NCBI RefSeq assembly: GCF_001006805.1 | Contig: NZ_LN811357.1 | Coordinates: 1-34,854 of the forward strand | DNA from: Microvirga massiliensis | GTDB taxonomy: Bacteria; Pseudomonadota; Alphaproteobacteria; Rhizobiales; Beijerinckiaceae | Direction: 5' to 3' | Length of the DNA: 34,854 bases | Shown here: in pieces, positions 16,005 to 23,462 of the stretch | Position numbering within the stretch: position 1 is the first letter of the stretch | Layout of the letters: every line of letters begins with the position of its first letter | The notes under the pieces: generated by a model | Told to the model about the DNA's origin: nothing | Seen by the model: the letters and a program-made list of their open reading frames with translations, nothing else | Database searches by the model: none | Made by a program: the position numbers and the translations under genes

Positions 16005-16982
16005 TCACGGCGTCACGCAGTTCCTGGGATGGCCGGACCAGAATGCCTCGATGTTGTCGATGAGTTGGTCGGCAAGGCTCTGAACGGCCTCCTGGCTGGC
16101 CCAGGCCACATGAGGTGTCAGAATGAAATTCGGTCGCGTCGAGAGCCGCATCAATGGATGGTCGGTCGGCGGAGGCTCCGTGGTGGCGACATCGAAACCG
16201 GCGCCGCCGATCTGGCCGCTGTCCAACGCCTCGACCAGAGCCCATTCGTCGACCAGTCCGCCTCGGGCCGTGTTGATGAGGAGAGGCCGCCGCTCCATGA
16301 GGGCGAATTCGCGATCGGAGATCATGTTCTGGGTTGATGGCAACAAAGGGCAGTGAAGCGTAATGACGTCACTGGTCCGCATGACCTCGTCGAAAGGCGT
16401 GTAGAGCGGCCCCATCCCACTGACGCCCTTGTAGGTCGAGAACAGGACGCGCATGCCGAAGGCGCGCCCGAGATCCGCAACGGCTCGGCCGAGGAAGCCG
16501 TCGCCAACGATACCCAATGTCGATCCTGCGAGATCCCGGATCGGAAAATCGAAGAAACAGAACTGTTCGGCCTCTTGCCAGCGACCCTGGATAACGGCGT
16601 CCTGGTAGGCGACGATACTGCGTCTTAGAGCAAAAATCAGAGCAAAGGTATGCTCGGGAACCGTGTTGACGGCGTAGTTGCGGATGTTCGTGACGGTAAT
16701 GCCGCGCTCAATGCTGGCCTGGAGGTCGACGATATCGGTGCCGGTCGCGGCGATGGCGATGAGCCGCAGATTTGGCGCGCTCGCAATGTCCTCGCGTCGC
16801 ACCGGCGCTTTGTTGGTGATGACGATTTCGGCATCTCTGATCCGCTCACGGACTTCGGAAGGAGCCGTCTTCGCGAACACCTCCAAGCGGTGCGGAAATT
16901 CCAGGGCTCGCAAGTGCGTCTCCGGCGAGAGCGTGTCCCGGTCGAGGAAGACCACGCGAGGGGTCCTGTCAGCATTGTTCAT
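16005..16982 (-). CDS. D-2-hydroxyacid dehydrogenase, glycerate dehydrogenase-like
   Basis: 325 residues from ATG at 16982, which has AGGGAGGAG five bases upstream; a GTG at 17009 is less likely. NAD-dependent D-isomer 2-hydroxyacid dehydrogenase fold: split catalytic domain at about 1-105 and 290-325, and a nucleotide-binding domain with GIVGDGFLG (about 157-165). Catalytic residues are Arg240 (INTARGGLVDE), Glu269 (TTEPPP) and His291 (LTPHVAWAS). The opening VVFLDRDTLSP and LHCPLL resemble the hydroxypyruvate reductase/glycerate dehydrogenase (HprA) branch. It probably interconverts hydroxypyruvate and D-glycerate, or glyoxylate and glycolate. It is transcribed away from the LysR gene and is a likely target of that regulator. 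Confidence 0.9.
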   Translation of the reverse strand: MNNADRTPRVVFLDRDTLSPETHLRALEFPHRLEVFAKTAPSEVRERIRDAEIVITNKAPVRREDIASAPNLRLIAIAATGTDIVDLQASIERGITVTNIRNYAVNTVPEHTFALIFALRRSIVAYQDAVIQGRWQEAEQFCFFDFPIRDLAGSTLGIVGDGFLGRAVADLGRAFGMRVLFSTYKGVSGMGPLYTPFDEVMRTSDVITLHCPLLPSTQNMISDREFALMERRPLLINTARGGLVDEWALVEALDSGQIGGAGFDVATTEPPPTDHPLMRLSTRPNFILTPHVAWASQEAVQSLADQLIDNIEAFWSGHPRNCVTP

Positions 16983-17128
16983 CTGCTCCTCCCTTGGTTT
17001 GCTCGACACGACTTTTCGTAGCCGATCCGCTCACGGCGGTGGTTCGGCCGCCGGCCTCACTTGATCATGGCTCACCTGTCCTGGTCGGCAGCTCAAACTC
17101 ATCTCACAGCTGAATGAAGGCAAACGAA

Positions 17129-17141
17129 TTCTTTACAAGAA
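17129..17141. promoter_or_regulatory. Possible LysR operator
   Basis: TTCTTTACAAGAA is an inverted repeat (TTCTT-TAC-AAGAA) with the T-N11-A spacing typical of LysR-type sites. It lies in the 190-bp gap between the divergent hydroxyacid dehydrogenase and LysR genes, 31 bp before the regulator's ATG. Such a position fits autoregulation. Prediction only. Confidence 0.4.
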
Positions 17142-17171
17142 CAGGTGAATCTGCTTCATCATTCAAGCAAC

Positions 17172-18068
17172 ATGACGCTCAACGTGCCCCTCTCGACGCT
17201 GCGGGTGTTCGAAGCCGCAGCGCGCCGCCGGTCATTCCAGGCGGCGGCTACAGAGTTGAGCCTGTCGCCGAGTGCGGTCAGCCATGCCATTCGCAAAATG
17301 GAAGATTCGCTCGGGGTTGTGCTGTTCGAGCGAAGTGGCCGCAATGTCCGGCTTACCCCCGAAGGCGAAGCTTTGATGGGCCACACGGAACGGGCTTTCG
17401 AGGAACTGCGTCGCGGTCTCGAATTGGTCTCCACGCGCACGCCACACCTGCTTCGCCTTCACTGTGCGCCGAGCTTCGCAGCCCAATGGTTGACTCCCCG
17501 CCTTGCTCGCTTCTTTGCCGAGCAACCCAAGGTGGAAGTGCGCCTGTCGGCAGGAACCGACTATGCGAGCTTCGATACGGATGAGTTCGACGCAGATATC
17601 ATTTACGGCCTGCCGCGTCAGGACGGACTGATGGTGTTGCCGCTTCGGGAAGAGACGGTCACGCCGCTCTGCGCGCCGCACATTGCCGATGCGGTCGAGC
17701 GTCCTGAAGATCTCCTCCATCAGCAGCTCATTCAGAGCGACAACAAGCAGGTTCGCTGGCCGGCTTGGTTCGCACTGAACAAGATTGCGACACCGCCAAT
17801 GACGCGCGGGTCCCGCTTCGATCGAAGCTTCCTGGCGATCGCTGCGGCAGCTGACGGCTTGGGCGTAGCGCTCGAGTCGACTCTCCTGGCCGAACGCGAA
17901 ATTCTAAACGGTCGTCTCGTGGCACCACTCGCCGGGCGGTCGGAGGACATTCGCTATATCGGCCACTATCTTGTCTTCCCGAAATCTCTCCAGCAGCGAA
18001 GTACGCTTCGGATCTTCGCGCATTGGCTCGGGCGCGAGCTCAATATTGATCTCATGCCGCTGACCTGA
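17172..18068 (+). CDS. LysR-family transcriptional regulator (GcvA-like)
   Basis: 298 residues from ATG at 17172; an in-frame GTG at 17145 would add nine residues and neither has a strong ribosome site. The N-terminal winged helix (STLRVFEAAARRRSFQAAATELSLSPSAVSHAIRKMEDSLGV, split by its turn) and linker LFERSGRNVRLTPEGEAL match LysR proteins of the GcvA branch. The effector domain (about 90-298) includes LRLHCAPSFAAQWLTPRL and FDADIIYGLPR. It is divergent from the hydroxyacid dehydrogenase/transketolase pair and upstream of the SDR-transketolase-TRAP operon, so it probably regulates one or both. The inducer is unknown. Confidence 0.92.
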   Translation: MTLNVPLSTLRVFEAAARRRSFQAAATELSLSPSAVSHAIRKMEDSLGVVLFERSGRNVRLTPEGEALMGHTERAFEELRRGLELVSTRTPHLLRLHCAPSFAAQWLTPRLARFFAEQPKVEVRLSAGTDYASFDTDEFDADIIYGLPRQDGLMVLPLREETVTPLCAPHIADAVERPEDLLHQQLIQSDNKQVRWPAWFALNKIATPPMTRGSRFDRSFLAIAAAADGLGVALESTLLAEREILNGRLVAPLAGRSEDIRYIGHYLVFPKSLQQRSTLRIFAHWLGRELNIDLMPLT

Positions 18069-18788
18069 AAGTCAGGCCCGGTGAAACTACTCATGGAGCA
18101 GTCGCCTACCTTCGCGGCCACGCTCTTGCAAGCTGACCATTTCGCCCGGTGCGAAGCTTGGCGTTTCCTTTCATACTCGCCAGAAGCTCATACTCACCGG
18201 GGTTTTCCTCAAGGAACGGTATAGCTGCTTTTCCGTTATCGAAGCACCCGCAGGCAATCTCCCGGGCGTTTGGTGTTGTGCTTCGGTTTCAAGCCGCGTC
18301 AAGGCTAGCTCGCCACCTTCGTAAACAGTTCTTACCAGACGTGCTCACCCTCTTTGAGCGGCCTCACGGTGATCTCGGAAGGCATAGCCTTCTCATATTG
18401 AGCTACCCTTTGGTAGTGAACAGCGTAGCCGCAAGTGACTGATCGGCGTTGCAACTCGACACGGGTGAGTCCACGAGGGCCCAAGCTGCCGTCGATGCAG
18501 ACGGTCCCATATCAATTCGTGAAACCCATTCAACGATCATTGCAAAAAAGTCGTTTGTTCTTGGTCTTAGTCTCGTGGTACCGCAACGGCAACGAAGAAT
18601 TCTGCTGGAGGAAAGCCATGATCGTCCAAGGGCAAGAATATCTGATCGCGGTCTCGCCGAAACTACCGGTTGAGCGCTTGCTGCTCTTTCACGGCCGGGG
18701 CTAGCCGTGCTGAAGACCTTGGCCCTCCACGCTTCTGCGCCATCAGTCCGGCCCAATTAACGCCTTTCCAGCATTCCCAGAGGAATCT
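18069..18788. other. 720-bp gap with no recognised gene
   Basis: This stretch lies between the regulator and the catabolic operon. Its composition looks less GC-rich than the flanking genes, with many scattered stops. Open frames of 74-117 codons exist on both strands (18149-18442 plus, 18435-18704 plus, 18403-18756 minus) but none shows a family I recognise or strong start signals. It may hold the operon promoter and a decayed gene or small RNA. I could not assign a promoter. Confidence 0.4.
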
Positions 18789-19538
18789 ATGCTTTTGTCT
18801 GACAAGATCTGCATCGTCACGGGAGCGGCCTCTCCGCGCGGGATCGGCCGCGCGACGGCCCGCCTGTTTGCACAACACGGTGGCCGTGTCGCCATTCTGG
18901 ATCTCGATGAAAGTCAGGCAAAAGCGGCTGCAGCCGATCTCGGCGAAGGTCACCTGGGCCTGGCTTGTGACGTTACCGACAAGCAGGCCTGTCTGAATGC
19001 AGCTGGGCGGGTGACCGATGAACTGGGCCGCATTGACGTCCTGGTCAACAATGCGGGTATCACTCAACCGCTGAAGATCATGGACATCAAGCCCGAGAAC
19101 TACGACGCGGTGCTGGACGTGAATTTGCGCGGGACGCTCTTCATGAGCCAGGCCGTGATCCCGCAGATGCGTCGGCAGCGCTCCGGTTCGATCGCGTGCA
19201 TGTCGTCAGTCTCGGCACAGCGTGGCGGTGGCATCTTCGGCGGACCGCACTACAGCGCCGCCAAGGGCGGTGTGCTTGGCCTTGCCAAGGCCATGGCCCG
19301 TGAGCTCGGTCCTGACAACATCCGTGTCAATTCGATCACGCCCGGCCTCATCCAGACCGACATCACCGGCGGCAAGCTCACGGACGACCTCAAGGCCGAG
19401 ATCACTAAAGGCATTCCACTCAACCGCCTCGGCGTCGCCGATGATGTCGCGAACGCCTGCCTGTTCCTGGCGTCGGACCTGTCATCTTACATCACGGGTG
19501 CTGTCATCGACGTGAACGGCGGCATGCTCATCCATTGA
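18789..19538 (+). CDS. Short-chain dehydrogenase/reductase
   Basis: 249 residues, a classical SDR. AGAGGA lies five bases before the ATG. The cofactor motif is TGAASPRGIG (11-20), with acidic residues at the end of the second strand (ILDLD, 36-40) favouring NAD over NADP. NNAG is at 87-90, the structural Asn at 112, and the catalytic set Ser140, Tyr155 and Lys159 (HYSAAKGG). The C-terminus ITGAVIDVNGGMLIH is typical. FabG-like in sequence, but position as first gene of an operon with a split transketolase and a TRAP transporter suggests a sugar, polyol or hydroxyacid dehydrogenase. It probably oxidises the imported substrate to a ketone. The substrate cannot be deduced. Confidence 0.92.
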   Translation: MLLSDKICIVTGAASPRGIGRATARLFAQHGGRVAILDLDESQAKAAAADLGEGHLGLACDVTDKQACLNAAGRVTDELGRIDVLVNNAGITQPLKIMDIKPENYDAVLDVNLRGTLFMSQAVIPQMRRQRSGSIACMSSVSAQRGGGIFGGPHYSAAKGGVLGLAKAMARELGPDNIRVNSITPGLIQTDITGGKLTDDLKAEITKGIPLNRLGVADDVANACLFLASDLSSYITGAVIDVNGGMLIH

Positions 19539-19565
19539 ACAGCGGTGTCGGTGAAGGAGGATAGA

Positions 19566-20432
19566 ATGCAGACAGCCGAACGAGCCAAAGCCCCGCTGGG
19601 CATTTCCAACGAATTGTCGCTTGAGGATCGGGCCTATCGCATCCGTCGACACGCGCTGCGCATGGGCGAGGTGCAGGGCCAGGGCTATATCGCCCAAGCG
19701 CTCGGGATCGCGGACGTGCTTGCGGTTTCGTATTTCCACGCGATGCGCTATCGCCCGGAGGACCCGCAATGGGAGGGCCGCGATCGCTTTCTGCTCTCGA
19801 TCGGCCACTATGCCATTGCGCTCTATGCGGCTCTGATCGAAGCCGGAATCATTCCCGAGGACGAGCTTGAAACCTACGGCTCCGACGACAGCCGTCTGCC
19901 GATGTCGGGGATGGCGGCCTACACCCCGGGCATGGAGATCACGGGCGGCTCGCTCGGCCATGGACTGGCGCTGGCCGTTGGGTTCTGCCTTGCGCTGAAG
20001 CGCAAGAAATCGGACTCGTTCGTCTACTGCCTCTTCTCGGACGGTGAGTTGGGCGAAGGGTCGATCTGGGAAGGTGCTTGGTCGGCGAGCCACTGGAAGC
20101 TCGACAACCTGATCGGCATCGTCGATGTCAATAACCAGCAGGCGGATGGACCTGCGCCGGAAGTCACCGGCTTCGAGCCACTGGTGGCGCGGTTCGAGGC
20201 GTTCGGCTGGCATGTCCAGCGTGTGGACGGCAACGACATCGACGCGCTCGTCAAAGCGTTCGACGCAGCGCGCACGTGCGCCGAGCCCAAACCTCGGGTC
20301 ATCATTTGCGACACCAAGATGGCGAAGGGCGTGCCATTCCTCGAGGAACGAGAGAGGAACCACTTCCTACGTGTCGAGCCGCAAGAGTGGCAGCAGGCGC
20401 TCAAGATACTCGATACTGGGAGGACGGCATGA
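19566..20432 (+). CDS. Split transketolase, N-terminal (thiamine diphosphate) subunit
   Basis: 288 residues from ATG at 19566, preceded by GAAGGAGGA; an upstream GTG at 19545 lacks such a site. It matches only the N-terminal third of transketolase: GQGYIAQALGIADVL, ITGGSLGHGLALAVG, and the thiamine diphosphate/metal motif SDGELGEGSIWEG...DVNNQQ (GDG of most relatives is SDG here). Two-chain transketolases of this class (COG3959 with COG3958) often act in special pathways such as apulose-4-phosphate or sulfo-sugar cleavage, rather than the core pentose phosphate pathway. The stop overlaps the next start by 4 bp, which fits 1:1 expression of the two subunits. Confidence 0.93.
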   Translation: MQTAERAKAPLGISNELSLEDRAYRIRRHALRMGEVQGQGYIAQALGIADVLAVSYFHAMRYRPEDPQWEGRDRFLLSIGHYAIALYAALIEAGIIPEDELETYGSDDSRLPMSGMAAYTPGMEITGGSLGHGLALAVGFCLALKRKKSDSFVYCLFSDGELGEGSIWEGAWSASHWKLDNLIGIVDVNNQQADGPAPEVTGFEPLVARFEAFGWHVQRVDGNDIDALVKAFDAARTCAEPKPRVIICDTKMAKGVPFLEERERNHFLRVEPQEWQQALKILDTGRTA

Positions 20433-21487
20433 GACGCTCAAAATATACGCGACCCGCCTGGCTGAGGGAGCAGGGAGAAGGCGGCCAGGGCACGGCGGAC
20501 AAGCCGCGGCTCACCACCTCCGCGATGATCGCTTCGCTCGCCGGCGCGGGCCAGCGCACCAAGCCTGCTCCGTTCGGCCATGCGCTGGCAGCTCTAGCCG
20601 AGGCCAAACCTGAGATCGTCGGGCTCACCGCGGATCTCGGCAAATACACCGACCTCCACATCTTCGCACAGGCGCATCCTGATCGCTTCTACCAGATGGG
20701 CATGGCGGAGCAGCTCTTGATGAGCGCCGCTGCCGGCATGGCACGCGAGGGCTTCATGCCGTTCGCCACCACCTATGCTGTGTTCGCCGCGCGGCGGGCC
20801 TATGACTTCATCTGCATGGCGATTGCGGAAGAAAACCTCAACGTGAAGATCGTCTGCGCCCTGCCGGGACTCACGACCGGCTACGGCCCGAGCCATCAGG
20901 CCACGGAGGACATTGCGATCTTCCGCGGCATGCCGAACATGACCATCATCGATCCCTGCGACGCGCACGAGATCGAGCAGATCGTGCCTGCCATCGCGGC
21001 CCATGACGGCCCGGTTTACATGCGCCTATTGCGCGGCAACGTGCCCCTGATCCTGGACGAGTACGATTACACCTTTGAACTCGGCAAGGCCAAGCTCCTG
21101 CGCGACGGCAAGGATGCGCTGATCATTTCCTCAGGCTTTATGACCATGCGGGCGCTCGAAGCCGTCGAGGCGCTGCACGGCGATCGCGTCGATGCGGGCG
21201 TGCTGCATGTGCCGACGATCAAGCCGCTCGATGAGGCGACGATCCTGAAGGAAGCTGCCCGCAGCGGCCGCATGGTAATCGTAGCCGAGAACCACACCGT
21301 CGTCGGAGGCCTCGGCGAGGCAATTGCGGGCCTGCTGCTCCGTTCCGGGGTAACGCCGCCGGCGTTCCGGCAGATCGCTTTGCCCGACGAGTTTCTCGAT
21401 GCCGGGGCACTTCCGACCCTGCATGAACGCTATGGCATCTCCGCAGATGCGATGTCGCGGCGAGTCAAACAGTGGCTGTCACACTGA
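20429..21487 (+). CDS. Split transketolase, C-terminal subunit
   Basis: 352 residues from ATG at 20429, coupled to the previous stop as ATGA with GGGAGGA just upstream. It carries the pyrimidine-binding and C-terminal transketolase domains: LTADLGKYTDLHIFAQ, RFYQMGMAEQLLMSAAAGMA with the catalytic Glu in MAEQ, CALPGLTTGYGPSHQATEDIAI, and the terminal VVAENHTVVGGLGEAIAG. About 40 extra residues at the start (SKYTRPAWLREQGEGG) are basic and may pack on the partner subunit. It completes the active site with the N-terminal subunit. Substrate preference cannot be read from sequence. Confidence 0.93.
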   Translation: MRRSKYTRPAWLREQGEGGQGTADKPRLTTSAMIASLAGAGQRTKPAPFGHALAALAEAKPEIVGLTADLGKYTDLHIFAQAHPDRFYQMGMAEQLLMSAAAGMAREGFMPFATTYAVFAARRAYDFICMAIAEENLNVKIVCALPGLTTGYGPSHQATEDIAIFRGMPNMTIIDPCDAHEIEQIVPAIAAHDGPVYMRLLRGNVPLILDEYDYTFELGKAKLLRDGKDALIISSGFMTMRALEAVEALHGDRVDAGVLHVPTIKPLDEATILKEAARSGRMVIVAENHTVVGGLGEAIAGLLLRSGVTPPAFRQIALPDEFLDAGALPTLHERYGISADAMSRRVKQWLSH

Positions 21488-21497
21488 GGCGACTCCC

Positions 21498-22373
21498 ATG
21501 ACGACGATCGGCTTCATCGGTCTCGGAGCGATGGGCTTGCCCATGGCCAAGAACCTCGTGGCACGCGGCTTTACCGTCCGTGGCTTTGACATGCGGCAAG
21601 CCGCAGTCGGAGCACTCGCGAAGGCGGGCGGAATGCGCGCCGCGTCTGCGGTCGAGGCAAGCGCGGGTGCGGACATTCTCGTGCTCATGGTCGTGAACGC
21701 CGCGCAGGCGGAGACCATTCTATTTTCAGATGGCGCGCTTACAGCATTGCCCGAGAACGGCATCGTGGTGCTGATGGCGACCTGCCCGCCCGGAGCCGTT
21801 GAAAAGATCGCGGCGCGGGTTCTGGAAGCCGGACGGCGCTTCGTCGATGCGCCGGTGTCCGGCGGAGTGGTTGGCGCTGAAAACGCGACCCTCACCATCA
21901 TGGCCGCCGCCCCGCAGGCTGCGGTCGAGGCGGCGCAGCCTGTGCTCGATGCGCTTGGCGACAAGATATTCCATGTCGGTGAGAAGCCTGGTCAGGGCGC
22001 AATGGTGAAAACCGTCAACCAGCTTCTCTGCGGCGCCCACATTGCCGTCGCGGCCGAAGCACTCTCGCTGGCTGCCAAGGTCGGTGTCGATCTGGCGGTG
22101 ATGCTGAGCATCCTTAGCGGCTCCTCGGCATCAAGCTGGATGCTGAAGAATCGTGGACCGCGCATGCTGCAAGCCGAGCCTGAGGTCACAAGTGCCGTGG
22201 ACATCTTCGTCAAAGATCTCGGCATCGTCCTGGAAACCGGGCGCGACGTGAAGGCGGCGCTGCCGCTTGCGGCACTCGCCCATCAGATGTTCCTCGCCGT
22301 CTCCGGACAGGGCGGGGGCAACGACGACGACAGCCAAGTCATCCGGGCCTACCGGGCCCTGAACGCTCCGTGA
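21498..22373 (+). CDS. 3-hydroxyisobutyrate dehydrogenase-family oxidoreductase
   Basis: 291 residues. ATG at 21498 starts ten bases after the transketolase stop, with GAGG upstream. The Rossmann motif GFIGLGAMGLPMAKNL (5-20) is at the N-terminus. FDMR at 30-33 (Arg after the acidic position) leaves NAD versus NADP open. The substrate motif DAPVSGG is at 118-124 and the catalytic Lys171 lies in MVKTVNQLLCG. This family includes 3-hydroxyisobutyrate, tartronate-semialdehyde, L-threonate and sulfolactaldehyde enzymes. Beside a transketolase it probably handles the short aldehyde left after a two-carbon unit is removed, or oxidises a hydroxyacid substrate. Confidence 0.92.
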   Translation: MTTIGFIGLGAMGLPMAKNLVARGFTVRGFDMRQAAVGALAKAGGMRAASAVEASAGADILVLMVVNAAQAETILFSDGALTALPENGIVVLMATCPPGAVEKIAARVLEAGRRFVDAPVSGGVVGAENATLTIMAAAPQAAVEAAQPVLDALGDKIFHVGEKPGQGAMVKTVNQLLCGAHIAVAAEALSLAAKVGVDLAVMLSILSGSSASSWMLKNRGPRMLQAEPEVTSAVDIFVKDLGIVLETGRDVKAALPLAALAHQMFLAVSGQGGGNDDDSQVIRAYRALNAP

Positions 22374-22431
22374 AGACCGGGACCATCCAGCAAGCCAACT
22401 CGTTGCTGGATCCAAACTACGGGAGAGGAAC

Positions 22432-23457
22432 ATGACTACACTGACATCGCCACAGATCACCCGCCGAACCCTGCTCGCTGCCGGCGCTGCAGTGCCTCTG
22501 TGCGGCATCCTCACCCGGCGCGCCTCTGCCGCCGAGTTCAACTACAAGCTGGCGACCGGGCAGGACCCGACCCATCCTGTCAACACCCGTGCGCAAGAAG
22601 CCATCGACCGTATCCGCGAGGCCACGGGCGGCAAGCTCGACATCAAGTTGTTCCCGGCGAACCAGCTCGGCTCCGACACCGACCTGCTGACCCAGGTCCG
22701 CAACGGCAGCGTCGAGTTCTTCAATCTTTCCTCGTCGATCCTAGCTACCTTCGCGCCGATCGCCGGGATCGTGAACACCGGCTTCGCGTTTCCGACCTAC
22801 GATGCGGTCTGGCAGGGGATGGATGGCGAGCTTGGAGCCTATATCCGCGCCCAGATCGCCAAGACTCCAATCCTGACCGTGTCCAAGATCTGGGACAACG
22901 GCTTCCGCCACATCACGTCATCCACCCGTGAGATCAGGAAGCCCGAGGACCTGAAAGGATTCAAGATCCGCGTCCCACCGGCTCCGATCCTGACCTCGCT
23001 GTTCAAGGCGCTCGATGCGGGCCCGGCGCCCATCAACTTCAACGAGGTCTACTCGTCCTTGCAGACCAAGGTCGTGGACGGGCAGGAGAACCCGCTTCCG
23101 ATCATTGCGACGACGCGACTCTACGAGGTCCAGAAGTCATGCAGCCTCACCGGCCATGTCTGGGACGGCTACTGGATCCTGGGCAATAAGCGGGCCTTCG
23201 AGCGTCTGCCGCAGGATGTACGTGAGGTCGTGACGCGCGAGTTCGACCGCTCCGCTGCCGACCAGCGGGCAGACATTGCCAAGCTGAGCGAGTCGCTCCG
23301 TCAGGAACTGACCGCGAAAGGGCTTCAATTCATCGACGTCGACCGGGCGCCATTCCGGGAAGCGCTGGGGAAGACGAGCTTCTACAAGGAGTGGAAGGGC
23401 AAATTCGGTGACGAGGCCTGGGCGCACCTCGAAAAGATCTCGGGCAAGCTGGTGTAA
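22432..23457 (+). CDS. TRAP transporter substrate-binding protein (DctP family)
   Basis: 341 residues with GGAGAGGA before the ATG. The N-terminus has a twin-arginine-like leader (TRRTLLAAGAAVPL) and cleavage near ASA/AEF. The DctP fold follows: NYKLATGQDPTHPVNTRAQEA, a segment LDIKLFPANQLGSDTDLLTQ, and the conserved carboxylate-binding arginine region LKGFKIRVPPAPIL, then FNEVYSSLQTKVVDGQENP. TRAP systems import acids and some sugars or sulfonates using the sodium gradient. It is followed 6 bp later by the fused permease. Confidence 0.95.
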   Translation: MTTLTSPQITRRTLLAAGAAVPLCGILTRRASAAEFNYKLATGQDPTHPVNTRAQEAIDRIREATGGKLDIKLFPANQLGSDTDLLTQVRNGSVEFFNLSSSILATFAPIAGIVNTGFAFPTYDAVWQGMDGELGAYIRAQIAKTPILTVSKIWDNGFRHITSSTREIRKPEDLKGFKIRVPPAPILTSLFKALDAGPAPINFNEVYSSLQTKVVDGQENPLPIIATTRLYEVQKSCSLTGHVWDGYWILGNKRAFERLPQDVREVVTREFDRSAADQRADIAKLSESLRQELTAKGLQFIDVDRAPFREALGKTSFYKEWKGKFGDEAWAHLEKISGKLV

Positions 23458-23462
23458 CGGCC

